Positions 57,193 to 64,000 of a stretch of DNA of 64,000 nt are shown in pieces (within the stretch, counting starts at the first letter, position 1; each line of letters opens with the position of its first letter). Where the stretch lies: the NCBI RefSeq assembly GCF_937468385.1, contig NZ_CALBWS010000006.1, forward strand, positions 1 through 64,000. Direction: 5' to 3'. The DNA comes from Neobacillus rhizosphaerae (GTDB lineage: Bacteria; Bacillota; Bacilli; Bacillales; Cytobacillaceae). The position numbers and the translations under genes are program-made. The notes under the pieces were generated by a model. The model had not been told where the DNA came from, searched no databases, and saw only the letters and a list, made by a program, of their open reading frames with translations.

Positions 57193-58584
57193 CTAAAATT
57201 CGGCATTTCCAGTCGTTCTTGGGAATGGAATGACGTCTCTGATGTTGGACATTCCTGTTAAGTACATAATTAAGCGTTCGAAACCTAGACCATAGCCTGA
57301 ATGCTTCGTACCACCGTATTTTCTTAATTCCAGGTACCACCAATAATCTTCCTCAGACATACCCAAGTCTTTGATTTTTCCAGCTAATATTTCTTCACGT
57401 TCCTCACGCTGGCTGCCGCCGATTAGTTCACCAATTCCTGGTACTAGGAGGTCGGTTGCGGCAACAGTTTTGTTATCCTCATTTAAGCGCATATAGAAAG
57501 CTTTGATTTCCTTAGGATAATCGGTAACAAAAACAGGCCTTTCAAAAACCTTTTCACATAAATAACGTTCATGCTCTGTTTGTAGATCAAGACCCCATTC
57601 AACAGGATAGGCAAAGGCTTCCCCGGACTTCATTAATAATTCGATTGCTTCCGAATAAGTCACACGGCCGAAGTTAGCTGTATGGGCTTTATTAAGGCGA
57701 TCTAGCAATCCTTTTTCAATAAAGCTGTTAAAGAAATTCATTTCCTCAGGAGCTTGTTCAAGTACATACCCTATTACATATTTCACCATTTCTTCAGCAA
57801 GATCCATGATGTCTGGAAGCTCAGCAAATGCCAGTTCAGGTTCAATCATCCAAAATTCTGCCGCATGTCTTGCCGTGTTCGAGTTTTCTGCTCTAAAGGT
57901 CGGTCCGAAGGTATAAACATTTCGAAATGCAAGCGCAAATGCCTCAGCAGAAAGTTGTCCACTGACAGTTAAGTTTGTTTCTTTGTTAAAGAAATCCTTA
58001 GTTAAATCAGTTTTTCCGTCTTCATTTTTAGGAAGATTGTCCATATCTAATGTTGTCACACGGAACATTTCCCCTGCACCTTCTGTGTCACTGCCGGTGA
58101 TAATAGGTGAATGAACATAAACAAATCCTTTTTCTTGGAAAAATTTATGAATAGCATACGAAGCAAGCGATCTAACACGAAAAACTGCTGAGAATGTATT
58201 GGTTCTTGGTCTTAAATGTGCGATTGTCCTTAAATACTCGAAGGAATGTTTTTTCTTTTGTAGCGGGTAATCCACATTTGATATTCCTTCAATAACAATG
58301 TTCGTTGCTTTGATTTCAAATGGTTGCTTGGCCTGAGGCGTATGAATAAAATCTCCCTCAACTTTAATCGTTGAGCTGATTGGCAGCTTGGTAATATCTT
58401 TGAAATTCACCAACTGCTCATCAAAGACAATTTGAACACCTTTAAAGAAGCTACCATCATTTAATTCAATGAAACCAAACGTTTTGGAATCTCGGATGGT
58501 ACGAATCCATCCTGATAAATGTACCTTTTGTTCAACAAAATTTTCCGTATTTCTATACAACTCTTTAATTAAAGCCTGTTTCAT
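57193..58584 (-). CDS. asnS: Asparaginyl-tRNA synthetase
   Basis: The 463-aa class IIb synthetase has an N-terminal OB-fold anticodon domain ('[20 protein letters not shown]'), motif 2 region '[20 protein letters not shown]', and motif 3 '[20 protein letters not shown]' then 'DVIPFPRT'. '[10 protein letters not shown]' is also typical. It charges tRNA-Asn. The length is nearer the E. coli-type enzyme (~466) than the 430-aa B. subtilis AsnS, so another asnS could exist elsewhere. The leader contains a hairpin but no visible T-box. Confidence 0.93.
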   Translation of the reverse strand: MKQALIKELYRNTENFVEQKVHLSGWIRTIRDSKTFGFIELNDGSFFKGVQIVFDEQLVNFKDITKLPISSTIKVEGDFIHTPQAKQPFEIKATNIVIEGISNVDYPLQKKKHSFEYLRTIAHLRPRTNTFSAVFRVRSLASYAIHKFFQEKGFVYVHSPIITGSDTEGAGEMFRVTTLDMDNLPKNEDGKTDLTKDFFNKETNLTVSGQLSAEAFALAFRNVYTFGPTFRAENSNTARHAAEFWMIEPELAFAELPDIMDLAEEMVKYVIGYVLEQAPEEMNFFNSFIEKGLLDRLNKAHTANFGRVTYSEAIELLMKSGEAFAYPVEWGLDLQTEHERYLCEKVFERPVFVTDYPKEIKAFYMRLNEDNKTVAATDLLVPGIGELIGGSQREEREEILAGKIKDLGMSEEDYWWYLELRKYGGTKHSGYGLGFERLIMYLTGMSNIRDVIPFPRTTGNAEF

Positions 58585-58639
58585 TTCGGTTCCTCCTAAA
58601 TCATATGTATAAGGTTTCTTTCATAATAGCTAAATAAAA

Positions 58640-58672
58640 AACCTCCCATCCCGATTGGGACGAAAGGGTAGA
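58640..58672 (-). promoter_or_regulatory. Leader hairpin upstream of asnS
   Basis: Minus-strand CCCTTTCGTCCC-AATC-GGGATGGGAGG followed by TTTTTT, about 55 bases before the asnS start, looks like the terminator half of an attenuator. I could not find the T-box AGGGTGG core or a specifier loop upstream. Confidence 0.45.
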
Positions 58673-58963
58673 ATTTCCTATTGTAACCGTTTGTCTTCAA
58701 TCCCTTTCATATTATATAAAAATCGCAACAAATAAGCAATATTCAACAAATCATTCCGGTTTCTCTGGAAATTTTATTTACGTTTTTCAGTAAGTTATCC
58801 TTAATATCGCAACCATTTAGAAGATTCATTTATTTATCAGTCCATAATTCATTCTTAATTGTCAAATTTTTTTGAAAATTTCCAGAAAAATAGCAGGAAA
58901 TACCTAGTTTATAGCGAATTAGTAATAAAAAGTGCGATTCTTGATTAATAGGGAGTGTTTGAT
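58673..58963. other. Intergenic region between asnS leader and small gene
   Basis: It holds divergent promoter sequence and AT-rich DNA, with no gene that I can support. Confidence 0.5.
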
Positions 58964-59194
58964 GTGGACAAAGTTACCTGTCTTGCTTACCTTCTTTACA
59001 AATCTTCTAAGAATCAAGACATCAGAGAAAAAGCCATTCAATTATTGAATGGTGATGTGTCAATTCGTGAATTAAAAAGAAATGTTTCGATTCAAGCCCA
59101 TCTTGTCTTTGCAGAATCATTTCTGAAAAAGAACAAACTAGACAAAAATCAAGTTCAATTGTTTGCAGAAGAATTTATGGCAATAGAAATTTAA
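58964..59194 (+). CDS. Small hypothetical protein, 76 aa
   Basis: GTG 58964 lies 8 bases after AGGGAG; GTG 58955 is an alternative. The helical product 'CLAYLLYKSSKNQDIREKAI', 'QLLNGDVSIRELKRNVSIQA' has no membrane segment and no recognised motif. A terminator (AACTTCC/GGAAGTT + T8) follows directly. Confidence 0.6.
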   Translation: MDKVTCLAYLLYKSSKNQDIREKAIQLLNGDVSIRELKRNVSIQAHLVFAESFLKKNKLDKNQVQLFAEEFMAIEI

Positions 59195-59221
59195 AAAACT
59201 TCCGTTTTGGAAGTTTTTTTT
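59195..59221 (+). terminator. Terminator of the small gene
   Basis: AACTTCC-GTTT-GGAAGTT followed by eight Ts. Confidence 0.8.
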
Positions 59222-59373
59222 CCTAATTATTAATGATTCATCTACCATCAGGGATAAAAAAGAAATGTCGAATAATAATCGTCATACTAACTCTATTTCT
59301 TGGATATTATAAAGCGTTGTGGAAATTTGGTTCTACAATTATTTCATTAATAAAGAAAGGTGTTTGAATTAAT

Positions 59374-59508
59374 ATGGTACAAGTAGAAGTAACGATCACT
59401 TTTGAAGGAAGAAGCTATTTGACAAATGTCATCACCAACCGGGACACATCTGAAGAGGAAATATTACGCCTTGCTTTTGAACAGGTACAAAAGCAATGGA
59501 AAAAATAA
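59374..59508 (+). CDS. BA3454 family stress response protein, 44 aa
   Basis: ATG 59374 follows AGAAAGG (spacing ~13). The frame reads MVQVEVTITFEGRSYLTNVI, then 'NRDTSEEEILRLAFEQVQKQ' and ends WKK. This beta-beta/helix micro-protein matches the BA3454 family named after a Bacillus anthracis stress-induced gene. Its biochemical role is unknown. A terminator follows at 59525-59563. Confidence 0.75.
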   Translation: MVQVEVTITFEGRSYLTNVITNRDTSEEEILRLAFEQVQKQWKK

Positions 59509-59524
59509 GATATTCGAATCAACA

Positions 59525-59563
59525 AAAGCTGCAAGATTCCTTATGAATCCTGCAGCTTTTTTA
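59525..59563. terminator. Shared terminator
   Basis: AAGCTGCA-A-GATTC/GAATC-CTGCAGCTT with T-run; it lies between the small stress gene and the end of helD. Confidence 0.75.
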
Positions 59564-59568
59564 TGCAG

Positions 59569-61893
59569 CTATTTTAATGCATACCTATCCGTTGAAACGG
59601 CTTCTAATAACGGACTTAGGTCATCAGTTGCAAACATATGCAATTCATGCATAGCTCGTGTACAGACCGTATAGAATAATTTCCGCTCACGTTCCCTTCT
59701 GTACTGTGAGCAATCGTAGACGATAACGGCATCAAATTCTATCCCTTTAGCGAGATAGGATGGAATCACAAGGATACCTTTTTCATATGAAACCGTCCCT
59801 TTTTCAATGATATGAACCGATATTTCATTTTTAAGTTTTTCAAAAACAAGTCTACTTTCCTCTGCCGTCCTACAAATAACCGCAATCGTACGATGCCCTT
59901 CTTTCTGATATTCACTAATTTTTTCAAGAATGCGATGGTTAACCTTCCACTGGTCGACTCGTTCAATAACAGGCTTCCTTCCTTTCCGGTTAAATGGTTC
60001 AATTTTTTCCCCGTCAGTAATCAGCTCGCTTGTGAACTCAACAATTTCCTTTGTAGAACGATAGGTTTTGGTTAAGAGAAATGTTTCAACTTCCTCACCT
60101 ACTATGTCCAGATCCGTTAAAACCGTCGTTGATCCTGTCGCACCTGAAAAGATAGCTTGATTGAAGTCCCCAAGCAGAGTCATTTTACTATATGGAAAAA
60201 GCATCTGAATAAAAGCAAACTGAAAAGGCGAATAATCCTGAGCTTCATCAATAAAGATATGACGAATCGCCGTATTCGATTTCCGCCCTTCGATTAAGTC
60301 CTGAAGGTATACAAAGGAAGTGGTATCTTCATAGAGAATTTCCATATTGTTTAATCTATCCAATGTTTGACTGCAAATAGAGTCCCAGTTTGTTGGCAGG
60401 CTTTTAGCATCTCCCAATTCTTGTTCAAATAATTGGCGATAGATTCTCGGTATATCGATGAACTTCAAACTTTTTACCCTAGCAAATAATGGCTTGAATT
60501 TTTCTCTCACTACCATCTTGGTGAGAAGCCGTTGTTCTTGCTCAAAATCATCAAATGTATTTTCAGTAAAGCGATTCTTTTCTTGCATCTTCTTGAATGC
60601 TTCTAAATAATCTTCTTTGTCAAGGAATTGAACTTCTTCCTCTACCCAGCCTTTTGTCCGTTCCCGCTTCTCAGCCCTTTTTAGTTCTTTTAATAACCAT
60701 TGCTTGACAATCTGCATACGGTTAGGAATAGAATAACTTGTTTCCAAGGAATAAAAATAATCATGAATCTGCTTTTTTGAAATCAACATATCCCCTCTAA
60801 AGGTTAAATCCCTAAACATTAGACCGCGTCTCGATAGATCCGAGACATATTGATCGATGTTTTTTTTAAAATCAAGACTTCCCTTATAGAGAATGCCGGC
60901 AACTCTAGTTGAATACTCTTCCGCTTCTTCCCCATTAAGTAGGTACTCCAATTGATTGAATGAATCTTCGACATCAAATTCACGGTCCAAACGACGGATT
61001 AAGTATTCCATGAAAGTAGCTTGCTGCATATTTTCTTCGCCTAACTCAGGCAGAACTGTTGCCACATAGCTATTAAATAATGGGTTAGGAGAAAAAAGCA
61101 TAATGTTTTCCGATTTTAACGTATCTCGATGGCGATAGAGCAAATAGGCAACTCGCTGCAATGCTGCTGAAGTTTTACCACTGCCTGCGACCCCCTGAAC
61201 AATAAGTACTTTGCTGCGCTCATTGCGGATAATTTGGTTTTGCTCACGTTGAATCGTGGCGACGATACTTTTCATTTGGATACTGGCGTTTGTTCCAAGG
61301 ACTTCCTGTAGCATTTCATCTCCAATCGTAACGCCAGTATCAAACATCCCTTTAATTTCCGATTCCTTAATAATAAATTGTCGCTTTAATTCCATTTCCC
61401 CTTCGATATTCCCATCAAGGGTTTGATATGCGGCAGGGCCTGGGGAATAGTCATAATAAAGACTGGATATGGGTGCACGCCAGTCATAAATTAAGAAATT
61501 TTCATCCAGTTCATCCATTAACGAAGCAATCCCTAAATACACTTGTTCTGCTGACTTTTCCCCATTTTCCCAAAAGTCAATTCGGCCAAAGTAGGGGGAG
61601 TTTTTTAACCTAGCAAGCGTTTTAAGATGATGGTTTAATTGTTTATGAGTCCGCTCGCGTTCAGAAAGAAATTCAGCCTGCTGTTTAATACTCGCTGCCG
61701 TCTCAATGATATCATCCGGTTCTTCCATATTGACGGTCACATCATCCCAAAATGTTTTGCGTATCTCGTGAACGTCTGAGCTCACTTTACCGGCATTTTG
61801 TGTTATTTTTTTTACTTTTTCTTCAATTACATTTACAACTGAATGGACTCTTTGCTGTTCCAATCTCCAATCCTTGCCTTGTAAATCGCTCAT
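59569..61893 (-). CDS. helD: RNA polymerase recycling motor HelD (UvrD-like)
   Basis: The 774-aa protein has a long N-terminal coiled-coil arm that enters the secondary channel of RNA polymerase, then a 1A domain with 'VQGVAGSGKTSAALQRVAYL' (Walker A), motif II 'IFIDEAQDYSPFQFAF', 'LLGDFNQAIF' and 'LTKTYRSTKEI', and the C-terminal motif 'YTVCTRAMHELHMF'. HelD releases stalled RNA polymerase from DNA and RNA using ATP. Length and motif order are complete. Confidence 0.92.
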   Translation of the reverse strand: MSDLQGKDWRLEQQRVHSVVNVIEEKVKKITQNAGKVSSDVHEIRKTFWDDVTVNMEEPDDIIETAASIKQQAEFLSERERTHKQLNHHLKTLARLKNSPYFGRIDFWENGEKSAEQVYLGIASLMDELDENFLIYDWRAPISSLYYDYSPGPAAYQTLDGNIEGEMELKRQFIIKESEIKGMFDTGVTIGDEMLQEVLGTNASIQMKSIVATIQREQNQIIRNERSKVLIVQGVAGSGKTSAALQRVAYLLYRHRDTLKSENIMLFSPNPLFNSYVATVLPELGEENMQQATFMEYLIRRLDREFDVEDSFNQLEYLLNGEEAEEYSTRVAGILYKGSLDFKKNIDQYVSDLSRRGLMFRDLTFRGDMLISKKQIHDYFYSLETSYSIPNRMQIVKQWLLKELKRAEKRERTKGWVEEEVQFLDKEDYLEAFKKMQEKNRFTENTFDDFEQEQRLLTKMVVREKFKPLFARVKSLKFIDIPRIYRQLFEQELGDAKSLPTNWDSICSQTLDRLNNMEILYEDTTSFVYLQDLIEGRKSNTAIRHIFIDEAQDYSPFQFAFIQMLFPYSKMTLLGDFNQAIFSGATGSTTVLTDLDIVGEEVETFLLTKTYRSTKEIVEFTSELITDGEKIEPFNRKGRKPVIERVDQWKVNHRILEKISEYQKEGHRTIAVICRTAEESRLVFEKLKNEISVHIIEKGTVSYEKGILVIPSYLAKGIEFDAVIVYDCSQYRRERERKLFYTVCTRAMHELHMFATDDLSPLLEAVSTDRYALK

Positions 61894-62052
61894 GAAACCA
61901 CTCCCCAGATAAAATTTTATTCAATAAGTTGACAATCCCGCAATTATGTGTTAATGTTATTATTGAGTTATTATGCAAACTTCATTTTCATATATTTTTA
62001 TACCGAATCCCATTTTACCATTCACCTTTTCTATTTTCAAGATGGTTTTATA

Positions 62053-62082
62053 GACAAAAAACGCCAATTTGGCGTTTTTTTC
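62053..62082. terminator. Bidirectional hairpin terminator
   Basis: AAAACGCC-AATT-GGCGTTTT palindrome with flanking A and T runs, in the helD/yceI divergent gap. No plus-strand gene precedes it. It may end an antisense or unannotated short transcript. Confidence 0.5.
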
Positions 62083-62213
62083 ATTTTTACCTATTGTTGT
62101 AGAATTTTATCCTCTTTTCCCTCATATGTTAATAATCAGAATTCCTGATAAATATCGATCATGAGAATTTTGAAAAAAATCACTTATTAATTCGAAGTTA
62201 TAAAAAAAAACAA

Positions 62214-62243
62214 TTGACAATATCGTGACATCCATCATATAAT
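62214..62243 (+). promoter_or_regulatory. SigA promoter of the yceI-like gene
   Basis: TTGACA (62214-62219), 18-base spacer, TATAAT (62238-62243). Confidence 0.8.
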
Positions 62244-62280
62244 TTATCTTGAATTAAGTTATTTCAATTTCAAGATAAAT
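62242..62280. promoter_or_regulatory. 12-bp inverted repeat overlapping the promoter, likely operator
   Basis: ATTTATCTTGAA (62242-62253) and TTCAAGATAAAT (62269-62280) are exactly complementary, spaced 15 bases. The repeat begins at the -10 box and covers the start site, an ideal repressor position. The arm TATCTTGAA resembles sites bound by MarR-type repressors of Bacillus. Confidence 0.65.
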
Positions 62281-62309
62281 ATATTCAAAACAAATTGGAG
62301 GAAAATAAA

Positions 62310-62840
62310 ATGACAAAAACAAAATGGGCTCTTGATGCATCACACAGCAGTGTAGATTTTTCTGTTCGTCACATGATGATTGCAAACGTGAAAGGTACTT
62401 TCAATAGCTTCAACGCTACTATTGAAGCAGATCCAACTGATTTAACCACTGCAACTATTGAATTCTCAGTTGATACTGCAAGTGTTGACACTCGAAATAA
62501 AGATCGTGATGGACACTTGGTTTCTGCAGATTTTTTCGATGTAGAAAATCACCCAACAATGACATTCAAAGCTACTAACATTGAAAAAACAGACGAAGGT
62601 GAATATAATGTTACAGGTGATTTAACACTTCGTGGAACTACAAAACCAGAAACATTTGCAGTAACCTTTGAGGGTCAAGGTAAAGATCCATGGGGAAATG
62701 AAAAAGTTGGCTTCACTGCAAATGGTACAATTAATCGCTCTGATTATGGCCTAGTATGGAATGCAGCTCTTGAAACTGGTGGCGTTCTTGTAGCTGAAAA
62801 AGTAAAAATCAACCTACAAATTCAAGCTGCAAAAGCTTAA
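62310..62840 (+). CDS. YceI family lipocalin-like protein
   Basis: ATG 62310 follows GGAGG by 8 bases; 176 aa. The family signature is 'WALDASHSSVDFSVRHMMIA', 'SVDTASVDTRNKDRDGHLVS', 'DFFDVENHPTMTFKA' and a 'GDLTLRGTTKPETFAVTFEG' repeat, forming a beta barrel that binds polyisoprenoids or similar lipids. No signal peptide is visible, so it is cytosolic. The operator-like repeat over its promoter suggests inducible expression. Confidence 0.93.
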   Translation: MTKTKWALDASHSSVDFSVRHMMIANVKGTFNSFNATIEADPTDLTTATIEFSVDTASVDTRNKDRDGHLVSADFFDVENHPTMTFKATNIEKTDEGEYNVTGDLTLRGTTKPETFAVTFEGQGKDPWGNEKVGFTANGTINRSDYGLVWNAALETGGVLVAEKVKINLQIQAAKA

Positions 62841-62852
62841 TAATCATATAAT

Positions 62853-62888
62853 CAAAAAGAGGCTGATCCGGATGGAGCAGCCTCTTTT
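62853..62888 (+). terminator. Terminator of the yceI-like gene
   Basis: AAAAAGAGGCTG/CAGCCTCTTTTT stem with T-run. Confidence 0.85.
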
Positions 62889-62917
62889 TATGGAATATAT
62901 AAAATTTTTCATAACCT

Positions 62918-63853
62918 TCACGATTTATCAAGTTCAGATTTCAAAAACTTCGCTAGCTCAAGCATGCCAAATTTCCCTGCTTTGGCTTCAGCATCCGAAT
63001 TATAGTTTGTATTTGTATTAATATCATAAGTATAAATTTCACCTGCGGCATTTCGGATAAATTCGATACCGGCAACTTGGATACTATTGGCAGCAAGTAA
63101 CTGTGCATATTTTTCAATGATTGGGTCTGAAAAACCATTAATGATTTCAAACTTTGGCCTTTCTTCCCTATCCTCTCCCACTGGACAGAATAAATCGCCG
63201 ATTTGGCAGGCATCTGCTGGACATAATTGGAAACCTTCAGAAGTATCAACTTGCACGGCATAGACGAATTTCCCGCCAACAAATTCACAGCGAGTAATAA
63301 AGCTTTCAGGTGCTTGGATGTACTCTTGGATTAAGGTAATACCGTCAATTGGTTCTTCGAATGCAGGCCCCTCTACATAATTTCTTAACCCATCTAAAGA
63401 TTGAAACAGTTGAACACCCAGTCCTTTTCCGGCACGATTGTGTTTTGTAATAAAAGGTTTGCCTACAAATTCACTCGCAACCTCTAGAATTTGTCCTTTC
63501 CCTACGGCAGCAATGGTACTTGGTGTTTGAATACCATATTTTTTTAGTTCAATGTATTGAACAACCTTACTAACCTCTAGCTGAAGGGCACGGGTTCCAT
63601 TAAATACCTTTCGCCCATGAGCTTCAAGCCAAGCAAGTACCTGTGCAGCAAATTCCGGTGCAAAGCGATGCCCCCGTGTGTGCGAGGATGCACTCATTCG
63701 ATTATAAAAAACTCCTTCAGGCGGCTCTTTTGATAGATCCAGACTGCCGCTATCGAGGTGCCATTCTTCATATGGAACTCCTAGCTCATCTAGGCGCTTC
63801 GTTAAATGTACTGTCCATTCACTATTTTCGTGGATGATGTAAACCTTTTTCAA
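62918..63853 (-). CDS. ATP-grasp ligase (RimK/glutathione-synthetase-like)
   Basis: The 311-aa protein has an N-terminal pre-ATP-grasp part with 'GVFYNRMSASSHTRGHRFAP' and the ATP-binding core 'FVGKPFITKHNRAGKGLGVQ' (lysine and G-rich loop). Metal-binding 'VAGIEFIRNAAGEIYTYDIN' then 'TNTNYN' (E-x-x-x-x-D-x-N) follows. It would join an amine to a carboxylate via an acyl-phosphate. The substrates are unknown; RimK-like peptide ligases are the nearest group. Monocistronic, convergent with yceI. Confidence 0.85.
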   Translation of the reverse strand: MKKVYIIHENSEWTVHLTKRLDELGVPYEEWHLDSGSLDLSKEPPEGVFYNRMSASSHTRGHRFAPEFAAQVLAWLEAHGRKVFNGTRALQLEVSKVVQYIELKKYGIQTPSTIAAVGKGQILEVASEFVGKPFITKHNRAGKGLGVQLFQSLDGLRNYVEGPAFEEPIDGITLIQEYIQAPESFITRCEFVGGKFVYAVQVDTSEGFQLCPADACQIGDLFCPVGEDREERPKFEIINGFSDPIIEKYAQLLAANSIQVAGIEFIRNAAGEIYTYDINTNTNYNSDAEAKAGKFGMLELAKFLKSELDKS

Positions 63854-64000
63854 CAGAAAAAATCTCCCCTCATTTAGACTATCTAATTAGGCGAAGTGCT
63901 TTCGTAATTTTTTTACTAACCACATGACTTTTTTCAAACCACTCTATTTCTCAATCTGCGGTGAAAATTTACGTATATGTAAGATAATACCCACTGTTCA
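63854..64000. other. Window end, no gene seen
   Basis: AT-rich sequence that should hold the promoter of the ATP-grasp gene (minus strand). Nothing else supported. Confidence 0.5.

Noticed and set aside
1..64000. CRISPR array
   Set aside because: I saw no set of regularly spaced direct repeats and no cas genes.

Overview
The window comes from a spore-forming, low-GC Firmicute of the Bacillaceae (Bacillus/Neobacillus-like). This is supported by AGGAGG-type ribosome sites, AT-rich intergenic DNA, a csgA-like spore gene, DUF1657/2Duf-type spore genes, squalene-hopene cyclase, three YitT paralogues, HelD, a BA3454-type small stress protein and a lysine riboswitch. The species cannot be fixed from sequence alone.

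Positions 1-11,000 are an accessory island. The left end is a graveyard: the start of an IS3-type orfA, the stub of a membrane protein cut by it, an ExeA-like ATPase tail, a frameshifted coiled-coil remnant, a 14-bp inverted repeat and a beheaded SEC-C gene. An unidentified 344-aa protein follows. The core is a minus-strand run of five genes, in transcription order: a nuclease-like effector (10288), a small middle component, an SMC/Rad50-like ATPase with a CPTC zinc hook, a RecQ helicase with a C-terminal phosphoribosyltransferase-like domain, and a DprA/Smf-like protein. The first three match the three-component (ABC-3C) conflict-system layout. The last two overlap by 4 bases (GTGA). Two diverged copies of the same primase-like N-terminal fragment bracket the core, and a tyrosine-recombinase remnant lies 50 bp from a tRNA-Leu. 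I infer a defence cargo carried by a decayed integrative element. The five-gene combination is the best candidate here for an undescribed system.

Positions 11,017-11,876 hold a minus-strand tRNA cluster (Leu-CAA, a Leu 5' half, Trp, Tyr, Ser, Met, Pro, Leu-UAA) with several signs of decay. From 12 kb on the content is mostly ordinary chromosome: YitT, methyltransferase, ExoA, polysaccharide deacetylase, cyclophilin, a candidate small RNA, YppC-like DUF2515, squalene-hopene cyclase, Mug glycosylase, and an extracytoplasmic redox-like operon (acidic stalk protein, ApbE, ferric-reductase-like membrane protein) convergent with a two-component system.

Positions 25-40 kb hold an ABC-F gene behind an apparent uORF/attenuator, HtrA with a second two-component system, a TetR-controlled group (phosphotransferase, 2-phosphosulfolactate phosphatase-like, quinone reductase, SDR) with two matching operators, a hydrolase/regulator pair behind a 32-bp perfect palindrome, and VanW. 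Positions 40-53 kb hold YkoP-like, methyltransferase, CsgA, SPFH/Arc, YitT, a MITE-like element, the DUF1657/DUF421 operon, transporters, an IS1182 relic with GC-rich palindromic repeats, and a nitroreductase/HxlR pair with twin operators. Positions 53-64 kb hold lysine riboswitch-LysP, a DUF2089/SHOCT-like operon, AsnS, HelD, YceI and an ATP-grasp ligase.
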